Source: JAUASW01 sp036880965 (GTDB lineage: Bacteria; Pseudomonadota; Gammaproteobacteria; Burkholderiales; Burkholderiaceae_C). From it: 64,000 nt of DNA. Each line of letters opens with the position of its first letter. Position 1 is the stretch's first letter. The notes under the pieces were generated by a model. That model was not told the DNA's origin and searched no databases. It worked only from the letters and a program-made list of their open reading frames with translations. This document shows positions 17,029 to 25,337 of this stretch, piece by piece. The stretch lies in contig NZ_JBAJMV010000003.1 in assembly GCF_036880965.1 (NCBI RefSeq), forward strand, positions 124,001-188,000, in the 5' to 3' direction. The translations under genes and the position numbers were made by a program.

Positions 17029-17591
17029 CGCCCGGCCCCCATGCCGCGAGCGAGGACCTGCAACACACGCCGGGTCAGCAGGCCGATGGCCGCTGCTACC
17101 AGCAGGGCGGCCGGCGCAAACATGTGGCCAAGCAATTCAGGCGCGTCTGGATTCGGTGCACCGGCAAAGGCGATCACCACGCTGTTGCCGCCGGCCGTTG
17201 ACCACATGCCGACAGACTCCTGTCCCAGCAGCTTGACCAGGGCCAGGCCCAGGCAGAACAGGGCCAGGCCGTAGCCGAAGCCGGCCATCGACCAGTACAG
17301 GCCGCGGGTCACGCCGCGCTTGACCGTCTGGATCGCACGGAAGCCCCGCGGCGGCGGCGTGCCGGCCAGTACATGGGAGACATAGCGTGCCGCCAACTCG
17401 CGCGGCGGGCCGAAGCCAGCCAGGACTGCCTCAAGACCGACCGTCTGGCCCAGCTGGTCCTGCTGTTCCAGCACATCGAGCACATGGCCCTTGATCTCCC
17501 GTATCACCTCGGCCGCATCGGCCGGATCCAGCGGCGCGAGAAAGTGCGCCAGGTCGCGGCAATAGGCTTGAATCTTTTCTTGAGTGTCCAT
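17025..17591 (-). CDS. HAAS-domain (DUF1700-like) membrane protein
   Basis: The 188-residue protein has a soluble N-terminal helical region of about 80 residues (EKIQAYCRDLAHFLAPLDPADAAEVIREIKGHV split by turns), typical of HAAS domains found beside PadR regulators. About three hydrophobic helices follow (around 110-180). ATG 17591 is chosen because AAGGAG lies nine bases upstream. It starts one base after the padR stop and overlaps the phosphoesterase start by ATGA, so all three are one operon. HAAS proteins are thought to link PadR-type regulation to membrane effectors; the exact function is unknown. The other in-frame start at 17633 would lie inside padR. Confidence 0.78.
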   Translation of the reverse strand: MDTQEKIQAYCRDLAHFLAPLDPADAAEVIREIKGHVLDVLEQQDQLGQTVGLEAVLAGFGPPRELAARYVSHVLAGTPPPRGFRAIQTVKRGVTRGLYWSMAGFGYGLALFCLGLALVKLLGQESVGMWSTAGGNSVVIAFAGAPNPDAPELLGHMFAPAALLVAAAIGLLTRRVLQVLARGMGAGR

Positions 17592-17592
17592 T

Positions 17593-17976
17593 TCAGTCTT
17601 CTCCTTGCTTGCCCGTGCCGCGCTGTGCCGCACGGCTGAGCAGTTGTCCGATGTCGTCGGCCGTCTGCATCCAGCAGGCGCTCAGGTTTGCCAGCCGCTG
17701 CTGGCCCTTGTCGCTGAGCTGGTAGTACTTGCGCGGCCGCGTGTCGCCCTCCTGCACCCAGTTGGCGTCGAGCAGGCCGTCACGCTTGAGCCGATCCAGC
17801 AACGGGTACAGCGTGCCTTCGCTGATGGCCGTGGTCGGAAACTCCTGCAGCTGGCGCAGCAGGTCCAGCCCATACAGGCTGCCCCCCTTCAGCGCTGCCA
17901 GCACCACCAGCTCCAGCGTGCCCTTGCGCATCTGGACCTGCCAGCGCTCCTGCGAGTCATCGTCTTCGTCGCTCAT
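17593..17976 (-). CDS. PadR-family transcription repressor
   Basis: The 127-residue protein has the PadR winged-helix domain: MRKGTLELVVLAALKGG, LYGLDLLRQL, then ISEGTLYPLLDRLKRDGLL and the wing with RPRKYYQLSDKG. The short C-terminal helix mediates dimerisation in the family. ATG 17976 gives the canonical N-terminus, but there is no ribosome-binding site because a perfect 13-bp inverted repeat ends three bases before the ATG. Three weaker upstream starts exist within the repeat. Leaderless translation is one possible explanation. PadR proteins usually repress their own operon, and the repeat is a very likely autoregulatory operator. It is the first gene of the HAAS-phosphoesterase operon. 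Confidence 0.88.
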   Translation of the reverse strand: MSDEDDDSQERWQVQMRKGTLELVVLAALKGGSLYGLDLLRQLQEFPTTAISEGTLYPLLDRLKRDGLLDANWVQEGDTRPRKYYQLSDKGQQRLANLSACWMQTADDIGQLLSRAAQRGTGKQGED

Positions 17977-17978
17977 GG

Positions 17979-18011
17979 CTATGCAATGCATTGTTACTAT
18001 GCATTGCATAG
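17979..18011. promoter_or_regulatory. Perfect 13-bp inverted repeat, probable PadR operator
   Basis: CTATGCAATGCAT (17979-17991) and ATGCATTGCATAG (17999-18011) are exact reverse complements with a 7-nt spacer. The site abuts the padR start and is 95 bp from the start of the divergent DUF2167 gene. PadR dimers bind long AT-rich palindromes of this kind. The repeat would cover the core promoter or 5' end of the padR transcript, fitting tight autorepression; control of the divergent gene is possible. Confidence 0.75.
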
Positions 18012-18105
18012 TATCGTGCATGGACAAGGCCAGTCAAGCGGCAGGCGGCGGCTAGACTGACGCGCCCTCATGCGGGGCTACCGATCAGACAGGGAGATTC
18101 CAACA

Positions 18106-18996
18106 ATGATGAAGATGAACGCCATGCTGGCGCGGGCGCTGTTGTTCCTGCTGCTGGTCAACGCCGGGCCGGCCCTGGCCCAAGGCAAGGACGACGCCGC
18201 CAAGGCCTGGGCCGATGCCCAGCAGGCCGCCAAGCCCGGCCCGCAGGACATCGCCCTGGCCGGCCAGGCCGTGCTGCACCTGCCCGAGGGCAAGGTCTTC
18301 ATCCCGCAGCCGCAGGCCGCGGCCGTGATGCGCGCCATGGGCAATCCGGGCAGCTATGCCGACCTGGAAGGCGTCATCTTTCCGGCGGGCCAGGGCGGCT
18401 GGTTCGCCGTGCTGCGCTTCGAGAAGTCGGGCTACATCAAGGACGACGACGCCAAGGACTGGAACGCCGACGATCTCCTCAAGTCCTACCGCGAAGGCAC
18501 CGAGGCTTCCAACGAAGAGCGCGTGAAGGTGGGCGTGCCGGCGATGGAAATCACCGGCTGGGCCGAGAAGCCCGCCTATGCCAAGGACAGCCACCGGCTC
18601 GTCTGGGCGATGAGCTCACGCAGCAAGGGCGCGCCGGCTGGCGATGAAGCCGGTGTCAACTACAACACCTATGCGCTGGGCCGCGAGGGCTACATGAGCC
18701 TGAACCTTGTGACCGGCCTGAACGAGCTGAGCAGCCACAAGGCCGAGGCGCAAAGCCTGCTGGCCGCGCTGGAGTTCAACGAAGGCAAGCGCTATGCCGA
18801 CTTCGACAGCAGCACCGACCACGTGGCCGAATACGGCCTGGCCGCGCTGGTGCTGGGCGTGGGCGCCAAGAAGCTGGGCCTCCTGGCCGTGGTCTTCGCC
18901 TTCGTCGCCAAGTTCGCCAAGGTGTTCATCCTGGGCGGGGCCGGCGTCGCCGCCGTCGCTGCAAAGTTCTTCAAGCGCAACAAGCCCCAGGCCTGA
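18106..18996 (+). CDS. DUF2167-family membrane-anchored protein
   Basis: The 296-residue protein has a signal peptide (MMKMNAMLARALLFLLLVNAGPALAQ), a large extracytoplasmic domain and a hydrophobic segment near the C-terminus (about 240-285) ending in KFFKRNKPQA. The family pattern is recognisable: the LPEGKVFIPQPQAAAVMRAMGN segment (in parts), GVIFPAGQGGWFAVLRFEKSGYIKDDDAKDWNADDLL, and a WAEKPAYAKDSHRLVWAM stretch. The biochemical function of the family is not established. GGGAG lies nine bases before the ATG at 18106. It is followed by a site-2-protease-like gene nine bases downstream, so the two are probably translated from one mRNA. The start faces the PadR operator. Confidence 0.82.
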   Translation: MMKMNAMLARALLFLLLVNAGPALAQGKDDAAKAWADAQQAAKPGPQDIALAGQAVLHLPEGKVFIPQPQAAAVMRAMGNPGSYADLEGVIFPAGQGGWFAVLRFEKSGYIKDDDAKDWNADDLLKSYREGTEASNEERVKVGVPAMEITGWAEKPAYAKDSHRLVWAMSSRSKGAPAGDEAGVNYNTYALGREGYMSLNLVTGLNELSSHKAEAQSLLAALEFNEGKRYADFDSSTDHVAEYGLAALVLGVGAKKLGLLAVVFAFVAKFAKVFILGGAGVAAVAAKFFKRNKPQA

Positions 18997-19005
18997 AGCC
19001 ACCCC

Positions 19006-19734
19006 ATGATCAAGTTGCTGCTGCTGGCCTTCTCGGGCCTCAAGTTCGGCAAGCTGCTGGCCAGTGGCGGCACCATGCTGCTGTCGGTCGTGGTCTATGC
19101 CTGGATCTTTGGCTGGCGCTATGCGGTGGGCTTCGTGGCCCTGCTCTTTGTGCACGAGATGGGCCACTTCCTGGCGGCCCGGCAGAAGGGGCTGAACGTG
19201 GGCCTGCCCACCTTCATTCCCTTCGTCGGCGCCTGGGTCGAGCTGAAGGACCTGCCGCATGATGCGCAGACCGAGGCCTATGTAGGCTTGGCTGGCCCGC
19301 TCGTGGGCACCGTGGGTGCCACGCTGTGCTACCTGCTCGCGCGCAGCGAAGGCTCGAACCTGCTGCTGGCCATTGCCTACAGCGGCTTCTTCCTGAACCT
19401 GTTCAATCTGATCCCCGTTTCGCCCTTCGACGGCGGCCGCATCACGGCCGTGCTCTCGCCCCGCATCTGGCTCCTGGGCGTGCCCGTGCTGGTGGGCCTG
19501 TTCCTGTGGCGGCCCAGCCCCATGTTGATCCTGATGGCGATCCTGGCCTGGCCCCAGCTGTGGAAAGCCTGGAAGTACCGCAAGGACAGCGTCGAGGCCC
19601 AGACCTACTACGCTGTGCCAGCGGCCGTGAAGTGGGAGTACGGCAGCTGCTACCTGCTGCTGGCCGCCTACCTGGCCGTGATGAGCCACGATGTGCACGA
19701 GATGCTCGGAACGCACGGGGCCGGATTGACATAG
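19006..19734 (+). CDS. M50/site-2-protease-like membrane metallopeptidase
   Basis: The 242-residue protein is mostly membrane helices. HEMGH (His at about 49 and 53 with catalytic Glu) supplies the zinc site, and NLFNLIPVSPFDGGR (about 131-145) supplies the conserved N-x-x-P...DGG motif with the third ligand Asp. These are the two hallmarks of the S2P/SpoIVFB family, which cut substrates within the membrane. There is no PDZ domain, unlike RseP, so it belongs to the compact group. It follows the DUF2167 gene by nine bases; the neighbour could be its substrate or partner (inference). No anti-sigma factor is encoded nearby. Confidence 0.85.
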   Translation: MIKLLLLAFSGLKFGKLLASGGTMLLSVVVYAWIFGWRYAVGFVALLFVHEMGHFLAARQKGLNVGLPTFIPFVGAWVELKDLPHDAQTEAYVGLAGPLVGTVGATLCYLLARSEGSNLLLAIAYSGFFLNLFNLIPVSPFDGGRITAVLSPRIWLLGVPVLVGLFLWRPSPMLILMAILAWPQLWKAWKYRKDSVEAQTYYAVPAAVKWEYGSCYLLLAAYLAVMSHDVHEMLGTHGAGLT

Positions 19735-19795
19735 TTCTGGCGCCGGCATTCAATGGACTTCAGGCGGTCACTGCGAACCGCTCCAGGGGTCCATC

Positions 19796-21349
19796 ATGAT
19801 GAACGGCAAGGCCATAGGCATCTCTTTCCGGCTCTGGCTGCCCACGCTGTTGACGGCGGCCATCCTCCTCACACTGACGCTGGTGTCGAGCTGGCGCAGC
19901 GCCCAGGCGCTGGAGGCCGAGCAGACCGCACAGGCCGAGCAGCGGGAAAAGCTGGAGATCTCGCTGCAATGGGCCGGGCTCACGCAGGCCAATGCGGCCC
20001 GCACCATGGCCGGCCTTCAGGCCAGCGATGCTGGGTTAGCGACCCTGCTCAAGCCCGAGATGGATGCGACCTCGGCCCGCATCTCCGAGCTGCAGAAGAA
20101 GATCGAGGCAACGGCCGACACCCAGGAAGAGAAGAGCAGCCTTGCCGCGATCGCCAAGGCACGCGCCGTCTACATCGAGGCGCGCAATGCGGCCGCCAAG
20201 GCCAGGGGCAGCGGCGACACGGACACGCAGGTCGCCGGCGTGCGCAGCCTGCTCGAGCATTACCTCGCCGCACAGAAGTCCTATGTGGACCTCCAGCGCA
20301 GCATGGCCGTGGACGTGGCAGCGGCAGCCAAGAGCGCCCGCTCGGCCAGCGTGATGATCACGGCCGTGCTGCTCGGCACCGTGGTGCTGATGTTGCTGGT
20401 CAGCACCTGGCTGATGGCGCGTTCCTTCATCCCGCCGCTGCGCCTCGCGTTGGACGCGACCGAGCGCATCGGCGCGGGCGACCTCTCGGTGCAACTGGAA
20501 AGCGGCCGGGGCGACGAAATCGGCGACCTGCAGCGCGGCCTCAACCGCATGGTCGTCTCCCTGCGCAGCCTGGTGCGCGATGTGCGCGACAGCGCCGAGA
20601 ACATCAAGTCGGCGGCCAGCGAAATTGCCATGGGCAACCAGGACCTGAGTCAGCGCACCGAGGCGGCGGCCAGCAGCCTGCAGCAGACCGCCTCCACCAT
20701 GGAAGAGCTCACCAGCACCGTGCGCAGCTCGTCCGACTCTGCCGCCACAGCCAACCAGCTGGCGGTGGACGCCGCCAGCGTGGCACAGAACGGCGGCCAG
20801 GTCGTGGGCCAGGTGGTGGACACCATGGGGCGCATCCACGCCAGCTCGGGCCGCATCAGCGACATCATCGGTGTGATCGACGGCATCGCCTTCCAGACCA
20901 ACATCCTGGCCTTGAACGCGGCGGTCGAAGCAGCCCGCGCGGGCGAGCAAGGCCGCGGCTTTGCGGTCGTTGCGAGCGAGGTGCGGGCCCTGGCGCAGCG
21001 TTCGGCCGGTGCTGCCAAGGAGATCAAGACGCTGATCGGCCAGAGCGTCAGCGAGGTCGACGCCGGCTCAAGCCTGGTTGGCCGCGCGGGCACCACGATG
21101 GGCGCCGTGGTCGACAGCGTCAAGCGCGTGACCAGCGTGCTCGGCGAGGTCAGCGCCAGCTCCCGCGAGCAGAGCCAGAGCCTGGCCACCATCAATGCCG
21201 CGGTCAGCCAGCTCGATCACATGACACAGCAGAACTCGGCCCTGGTCGAAGAAAGCGCGGCGGCCGCCGCCAGCCTGCAGGAGCAGGCCCTGCGACTGGC
21301 GAGCATGGTCGAGACCTTCAGGCTCGAAGGCGCCTTGGCACGTTCCTGA
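19796..21349 (+). CDS. Methyl-accepting chemotaxis protein
   Basis: The 517-residue receptor has TM1 (about 8-30), a periplasmic four-helix-bundle-type region (about 35-185), TM2 (about 187-210), a HAMP domain and the long signalling hairpin. The hairpin tip, which binds CheA and CheW, is clear: IDGIAFQTNILALNAAVEAA followed by RAGEQGRGFAVVASEVR. The tail ends in LEGALARS with no WxxF-type CheR docking pentapeptide, so adaptation would rely on other receptors. No ligand motif is recognised. An adjacent second ATG at 19799 is equally possible. The gene follows the peptidase gene by 61 bp and converges on the TRAP permease gene with only three bases between the stop codons. Confidence 0.93.
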   Translation: MMNGKAIGISFRLWLPTLLTAAILLTLTLVSSWRSAQALEAEQTAQAEQREKLEISLQWAGLTQANAARTMAGLQASDAGLATLLKPEMDATSARISELQKKIEATADTQEEKSSLAAIAKARAVYIEARNAAAKARGSGDTDTQVAGVRSLLEHYLAAQKSYVDLQRSMAVDVAAAAKSARSASVMITAVLLGTVVLMLLVSTWLMARSFIPPLRLALDATERIGAGDLSVQLESGRGDEIGDLQRGLNRMVVSLRSLVRDVRDSAENIKSAASEIAMGNQDLSQRTEAAASSLQQTASTMEELTSTVRSSSDSAATANQLAVDAASVAQNGGQVVGQVVDTMGRIHASSGRISDIIGVIDGIAFQTNILALNAAVEAARAGEQGRGFAVVASEVRALAQRSAGAAKEIKTLIGQSVSEVDAGSSLVGRAGTTMGAVVDSVKRVTSVLGEVSASSREQSQSLATINAAVSQLDHMTQQNSALVEESAAAAASLQEQALRLASMVETFRLEGALARS

Positions 21350-21352
21350 GGC

Positions 21353-23251
21353 TCACTTGTAGAGCAGGTGCGGCAGCCACAGGCCGATTTGCGGCCAGAT
21401 GTAGAGCAGCACGATGGCAATGACCTGGATGCCCATGAAGGGCAGCATGCCGGCGAAGATCTGGTTCAGTGTCACGTGCCTGGGGCTCACACCCTTCAGG
21501 TAGAAGGCCGCCATCGCCACTGGCGGTGACAGGAAGGCGGTCTGCAGGTTCAGCGCCACCAGCAGGCCGAAGAACAGCGGGTCGATGCCGAACTTGTCGA
21601 GCAGCGGGATGAAGATCGGCATGAAGATCACGATGATCTCGGTCCACTCCAGGGGCCAGCCGAGGATGAAGATGATCAGCTGCGACAGGATCAGGAACTG
21701 CACCGGCGTCAGATTCATCGACAGCACCCAGCGCTCGACCAGTTCCTGCCCGCCCAGCAGCGCGAACGCCGCCGCGAAGATGGCGCTGCCCACGAAAAGC
21801 CAGCACACCATGGCGCTGGTCTTGGCGGTCAGGAACACCGACTCCCTGACCACGCCGAAGTTCAGCTGCCGGTAGGCCGCAGCCAGCAGCAGGCCGCCTG
21901 CGGCACCGACCGCCGCAGCCTCGGTGGGCGTGGCCAGACCAAACACGATGGAACCCAGCACCGCCACGATCAGCACCACCAGCGGGAAGAACGACGCCAG
22001 CAGCATCTTGAAGATCTCGAGCCGCTGGAACGTGAACTGCAGGTAGAACAGCGCCAGCAGCAGGGCGCCCACGCCGGTACCGATCCAGAAGTTGCGCGAG
22101 GCCGGCACGCGCTCTGCGGCTGCGGCCGGCGCAGCGACCGCCCCGGGCGCGGCGGCGCTGGCGGCCTCCTCTTCGGCGCCGGGCGGCGCCTTCAGACCGC
22201 CGCCCTGCTCGGCCCCTGGGGGCTCTTGCAGGCCACCTTGAACCGCTTCAACTGCGGAACCCGGTGGCGTGCTCACGCTGTCGGTCTGGACCAGGACTGC
22301 CGCCTCGGGGGCGGCCGTCGACACGCGATAGGACAGGCCCGCCACGGCCAGGAACAGCAGCAGCGGCAGCAGCACCACGCCCAGCTGACGCAGCACATGG
22401 GCCGCCGGCACGCCGATATTGCGGCGTCCGCGCAGTGCGGCGAGCAGGGCCGGCAGTGCACGGTTGGAGATGCCGTCGGCAAGCGGCTGCGTCAGCGGTG
22501 GCAGCGGCACGAAGCGGTCGGCCATCGGCAGCGGCGGCGCCAGGTGGGGTTTCCATTTGGCCAGGATGATCACGTAGAGCATGTAAAGCCCCGCCAGCAT
22601 CAGGCCCGGAAAAAAGGCACCCGCATAGAGCTGCACCACCGACACGCCCGCCGTGGCGCCATAGACGATCAGCATCACCGAGGGCGGAATCAGGATGCCC
22701 AGGCAGCCACCCGCCGTGATGGCGCCCGCCGAGAGCTTGACGTCATAGCCGGCCTTGAGCATCTGCGGCAGCGCCAGCAGCCCCATCAGCGTGACCACCG
22801 CGCCGACGATGCCGGTGGCGGTGGCAAACACGGCACAAGTGAAGATGGTGGCCACGGCCAGCGAGCCCGGCACGCGCGCCATGGCCAGATGCAGGGAGCG
22901 GAAGAGCTTCTCGATCAGGTTGGCCCGCTCGATCAGGTAGCCCATGAACACGAACAGCGGGATCGAGATCAGCACATCCTTGCTCATCACGTTGAAGGCC
23001 GACTGCACCATCAGCGTGAGCGTCTTGTCGGTGTCGCGGTCGTAGGCCAGCCAGGTGAAGATCATGCCCATGCCCATCAGCGTGAAGGCGGTGGGGAAAC
23101 CGAGCATGATGGCCACCACCACCAGCGAAAGCATCAGCAGGCCCAGATGCCCGCGGGTGATCTGCTCGGCGCTGATCAGCATGGCGGCCACGCCAAGCAG
23201 GATCAGCGCCATCAGGCTGAAGCCGAACCACAGTTCTTTGCGGATTTTCAC
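21353..23251 (-). CDS. dctM: TRAP transporter large permease (DctM type) with long insertion
   Basis: The 632-residue protein is the DctM subunit, the sodium-driven translocating part of a TRAP transporter. N-terminal signatures are GFPTAFTLMGMGMIF, IPLFVFMGYLIERA and ILIPPSVMLIVYGA; C-terminal ones are GLATPTEAAAVGA and FLSPPVAMAAFYLKG. Typical DctM has about 430 residues. The excess is a segment at about 250-395 between two transmembrane blocks. It contains one extra hydrophobic stretch and an Ala/Pro/Glu/Gly-rich part (PPGAEQGGG, AASAAAPGAVAAPAAAAER) that looks disordered. The start overlaps dctQ by four bases (ATGA). Solute is unknown, though the DctP sequence resembles the group for organic acids. 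Confidence 0.9.
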   Translation of the reverse strand: MKIRKELWFGFSLMALILLGVAAMLISAEQITRGHLGLLMLSLVVVAIMLGFPTAFTLMGMGMIFTWLAYDRDTDKTLTLMVQSAFNVMSKDVLISIPLFVFMGYLIERANLIEKLFRSLHLAMARVPGSLAVATIFTCAVFATATGIVGAVVTLMGLLALPQMLKAGYDVKLSAGAITAGGCLGILIPPSVMLIVYGATAGVSVVQLYAGAFFPGLMLAGLYMLYVIILAKWKPHLAPPLPMADRFVPLPPLTQPLADGISNRALPALLAALRGRRNIGVPAAHVLRQLGVVLLPLLLFLAVAGLSYRVSTAAPEAAVLVQTDSVSTPPGSAVEAVQGGLQEPPGAEQGGGLKAPPGAEEEAASAAAPGAVAAPAAAAERVPASRNFWIGTGVGALLLALFYLQFTFQRLEIFKMLLASFFPLVVLIVAVLGSIVFGLATPTEAAAVGAAGGLLLAAAYRQLNFGVVRESVFLTAKTSAMVCWLFVGSAIFAAAFALLGGQELVERWVLSMNLTPVQFLILSQLIIFILGWPLEWTEIIVIFMPIFIPLLDKFGIDPLFFGLLVALNLQTAFLSPPVAMAAFYLKGVSPRHVTLNQIFAGMLPFMGIQVIAIVLLYIWPQIGLWLPHLLYK

Positions 23252-23874
23252 GGGCGCTCCTCGCGGACCGGGGGGACGACCAGGCGGTCGAGTGCTTCGA
23301 TGTCTTCGTTCTTCACATGGACCATGGCCTTGAGCTTGTCGACGTCGACCTCCACCACGTCTTCACCGCGCGAGGGCCACTCGCCGTCGCGCAGGCACTG
23401 CAGGCAACGCACGATCTCGACCAAGCCCTGCAGCAGCAGCATGCCGCCGGCCAATGGAATGACGAACTTGAACGGGTAGAGCGGCAACGGCACGGCCGAG
23501 AAGGTCTGCTCACGGATGGCCAGGGCCTCCTGCGCATAGTTCCAGCCCGCCCAGGTCAGCGCCACGACGCCGGGCAGGAAGAACAGCACGTAAAGCACCA
23601 GGTCCACCCAGGCCTGGGCGCGCGGTGAGAAGAAGCTGTAGAGCACGTCGCCGCGCACATGGTTGTTCTTGGCCAGCGTGTAGGCGCCGGCCATCATGAA
23701 CAGCGTGCCGTAGAGCATGATCTGCGCGTCCAGCACCCAGGCGTGGGGCGTGTTCAGCGCATAGCGCGAGAACACCTCCCAGGTGATCAGGCCTGTGAGC
23801 AGCAGGATCAGCCAGGCAAAGGCCTGGCCCAACCAGGTGGAGACGCGATCCACCGCCAGCAGCATTGCTTGCAT
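23248..23874 (-). CDS. dctQ: TRAP transporter small permease (DctQ type)
   Basis: The 208-residue protein has four predicted membrane helices, with the family pattern WEVFSRYALNTPHAWVLD and a following GAYTLAKNNHVRGDVLY segment (the conserved 'HVRxD' box). DctQ anchors and stabilises DctM in the inner membrane. The C-terminal 45 residues (GEDVVEVDVDKLKAMVHVKNE in part) form an acidic cytoplasmic tail that is longer than usual. The gene overlaps dctM by ATGA and starts 114 bp after the dctP stop; these three form the transporter operon. Confidence 0.9.
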   Translation of the reverse strand: MQAMLLAVDRVSTWLGQAFAWLILLLTGLITWEVFSRYALNTPHAWVLDAQIMLYGTLFMMAGAYTLAKNNHVRGDVLYSFFSPRAQAWVDLVLYVLFFLPGVVALTWAGWNYAQEALAIREQTFSAVPLPLYPFKFVIPLAGGMLLLQGLVEIVRCLQCLRDGEWPSRGEDVVEVDVDKLKAMVHVKNEDIEALDRLVVPPVREERP

Positions 23875-23988
23875 CAGTGACGTCCTTCTTGTTGCGCGGG
23901 CCTTCTCTTGCGGAGCGGCCTTCGACAGACGAGTGGCAGTCGGGCGGGGACTGCCACTCTCCGGTTTCAGCCTCCTTGAGGTCCGGGC

Positions 23989-25110
23989 CTAGCCCTTGCG
24001 ACCAAAGTAGTGGTGCCAGGCCATCTTGAAGTCGACCAGATAGTCGTTCTGCCATTGCCCGGCACGCTGTGCAAAGGCGCGCTGGCTGTCCAGCACCTTC
24101 TTGAAGTACGGGTTCTCGGCCGACTTCTTGGCCACAACCTTGTCCCAGGAGTCGAGCTGGTTCTGCAGGATGGCGTTCGGGGTCTTGTAGAACGCGACGC
24201 CCGCCTTCTTCATCTCCGCATAGTCCTTGGAATTGCGGTCGATGGCCTTCCAGCTCATGTCGGCGCTGGAGGCCTGCACTGCATAGTCGATGATCTTCCT
24301 CAGCTCGGCCGGCAGCGCGTTGTACTTGGCCTTGTTGAACAGGATCTCGAACTGCTCGGTGCTCTGGTGGAAGCTCTGCAGCATGCAGTTCTTGGCCACG
24401 TCAGGGAAGCCGAGCACCCGGTCGCTCGAGGCATTGTTGAACTCGGCCGCGTCGATCAGGCCGCGGTCCAGCGCAGGCACGATCTCGGCGCCGGGCAGCG
24501 GGTTCACCGCCGCACCCTGCTCGGTATAGAGGTCCACCGCCAGGCCCACGGTGCGGAACTTGACGCCCTTCATCTGCTCCAGATTGGCCACTGGCTTCTT
24601 GAACCAGCCATAGGGCTGTGTGGGCATCGGGCCGTACAGGTAGGAAACCACCTCCATGTTGATGGCCTTGTAGATCTCCTCCAGCAAGGCTTCGCCGCCA
24701 CCGTAGTTGTGCCAGGACAGCAGCATGTTCGGGTCCATGCCGAAGCCCGGACCGGAGCCCCACAGCGCCAGCGCCGAGTTCTTGCCGTAGTGATAGGCCA
24801 CCACGCCATGGCCGCCATCCAGCGTGCCCTTGTTGACGGCGTCCAGCAACTGGAAGGCCGGCACGACGGAACCGGCAGGCAGCACCTCGATCTTGAGGCG
24901 GCCGCCGGCCATCTCGTTGACCTTCTTGGCGAAGTCTTGCGCGTACTCGTGGAAGATGTCCTTGGCCGGCCAGGTGGACTGGAAGCGCAGGCTGACAGTC
25001 TGGGCCTTGGAAATCATTGGCGCCGCCATGGCTCCGGCGGCAACCGTGCCGGTGGCAGCTTTCTTCAAGAAGCGTCGACGTGAAGCCGGCGCGACAGGTT
25101 TGTCATTCAT
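23989..25110 (-). CDS. dctP: TRAP transporter solute-binding protein (DctP type), Tat-exported
   Basis: The 373-residue protein begins with a twin-arginine signal (SRRRFLKKAATG) and a hydrophobic stretch ending in SKAQ. Tat export is usual for TRAP binding proteins of this subgroup. The mature part carries the DctP fold: RFQSTWPAKDIFHEYAQDFAKKV, the KGVKFRTVG strand with the substrate-pairing Arg, and AEFNNASSDR. The ATG at 25110 has AGGAG six bases upstream; in-frame codons further upstream are not protein-like. The closest known subgroup binds 2-oxo acids and other carboxylates as dimers, so a carboxylate ligand is likely but not proven. It heads the dctPQM operon. Confidence 0.9.
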   Translation of the reverse strand: MNDKPVAPASRRRFLKKAATGTVAAGAMAAPMISKAQTVSLRFQSTWPAKDIFHEYAQDFAKKVNEMAGGRLKIEVLPAGSVVPAFQLLDAVNKGTLDGGHGVVAYHYGKNSALALWGSGPGFGMDPNMLLSWHNYGGGEALLEEIYKAINMEVVSYLYGPMPTQPYGWFKKPVANLEQMKGVKFRTVGLAVDLYTEQGAAVNPLPGAEIVPALDRGLIDAAEFNNASSDRVLGFPDVAKNCMLQSFHQSTEQFEILFNKAKYNALPAELRKIIDYAVQASSADMSWKAIDRNSKDYAEMKKAGVAFYKTPNAILQNQLDSWDKVVAKKSAENPYFKKVLDSQRAFAQRAGQWQNDYLVDFKMAWHHYFGRKG

Positions 25111-25337
25111 CTCGGTCTCCTGGTGATTGTTCTGAAGCGAATCTGCGCCGGCGGTGAGCTCACGCCCCCGCCTCGCCAGGTCGAATATCAAAGCCCGGCC
25201 GCCCCGGGGCAAGTGGGTAAACCCGCCCGCCGGCGCCAGGCTGCGAACCGCACTGGCACAGTCGCTGGCGCCTGACCGGGCTCGCCCCGGGCAAGCGCTC
25301 TTGACGCAGGGGCGCCGCGCGCGCATCGTCGCCCGCC

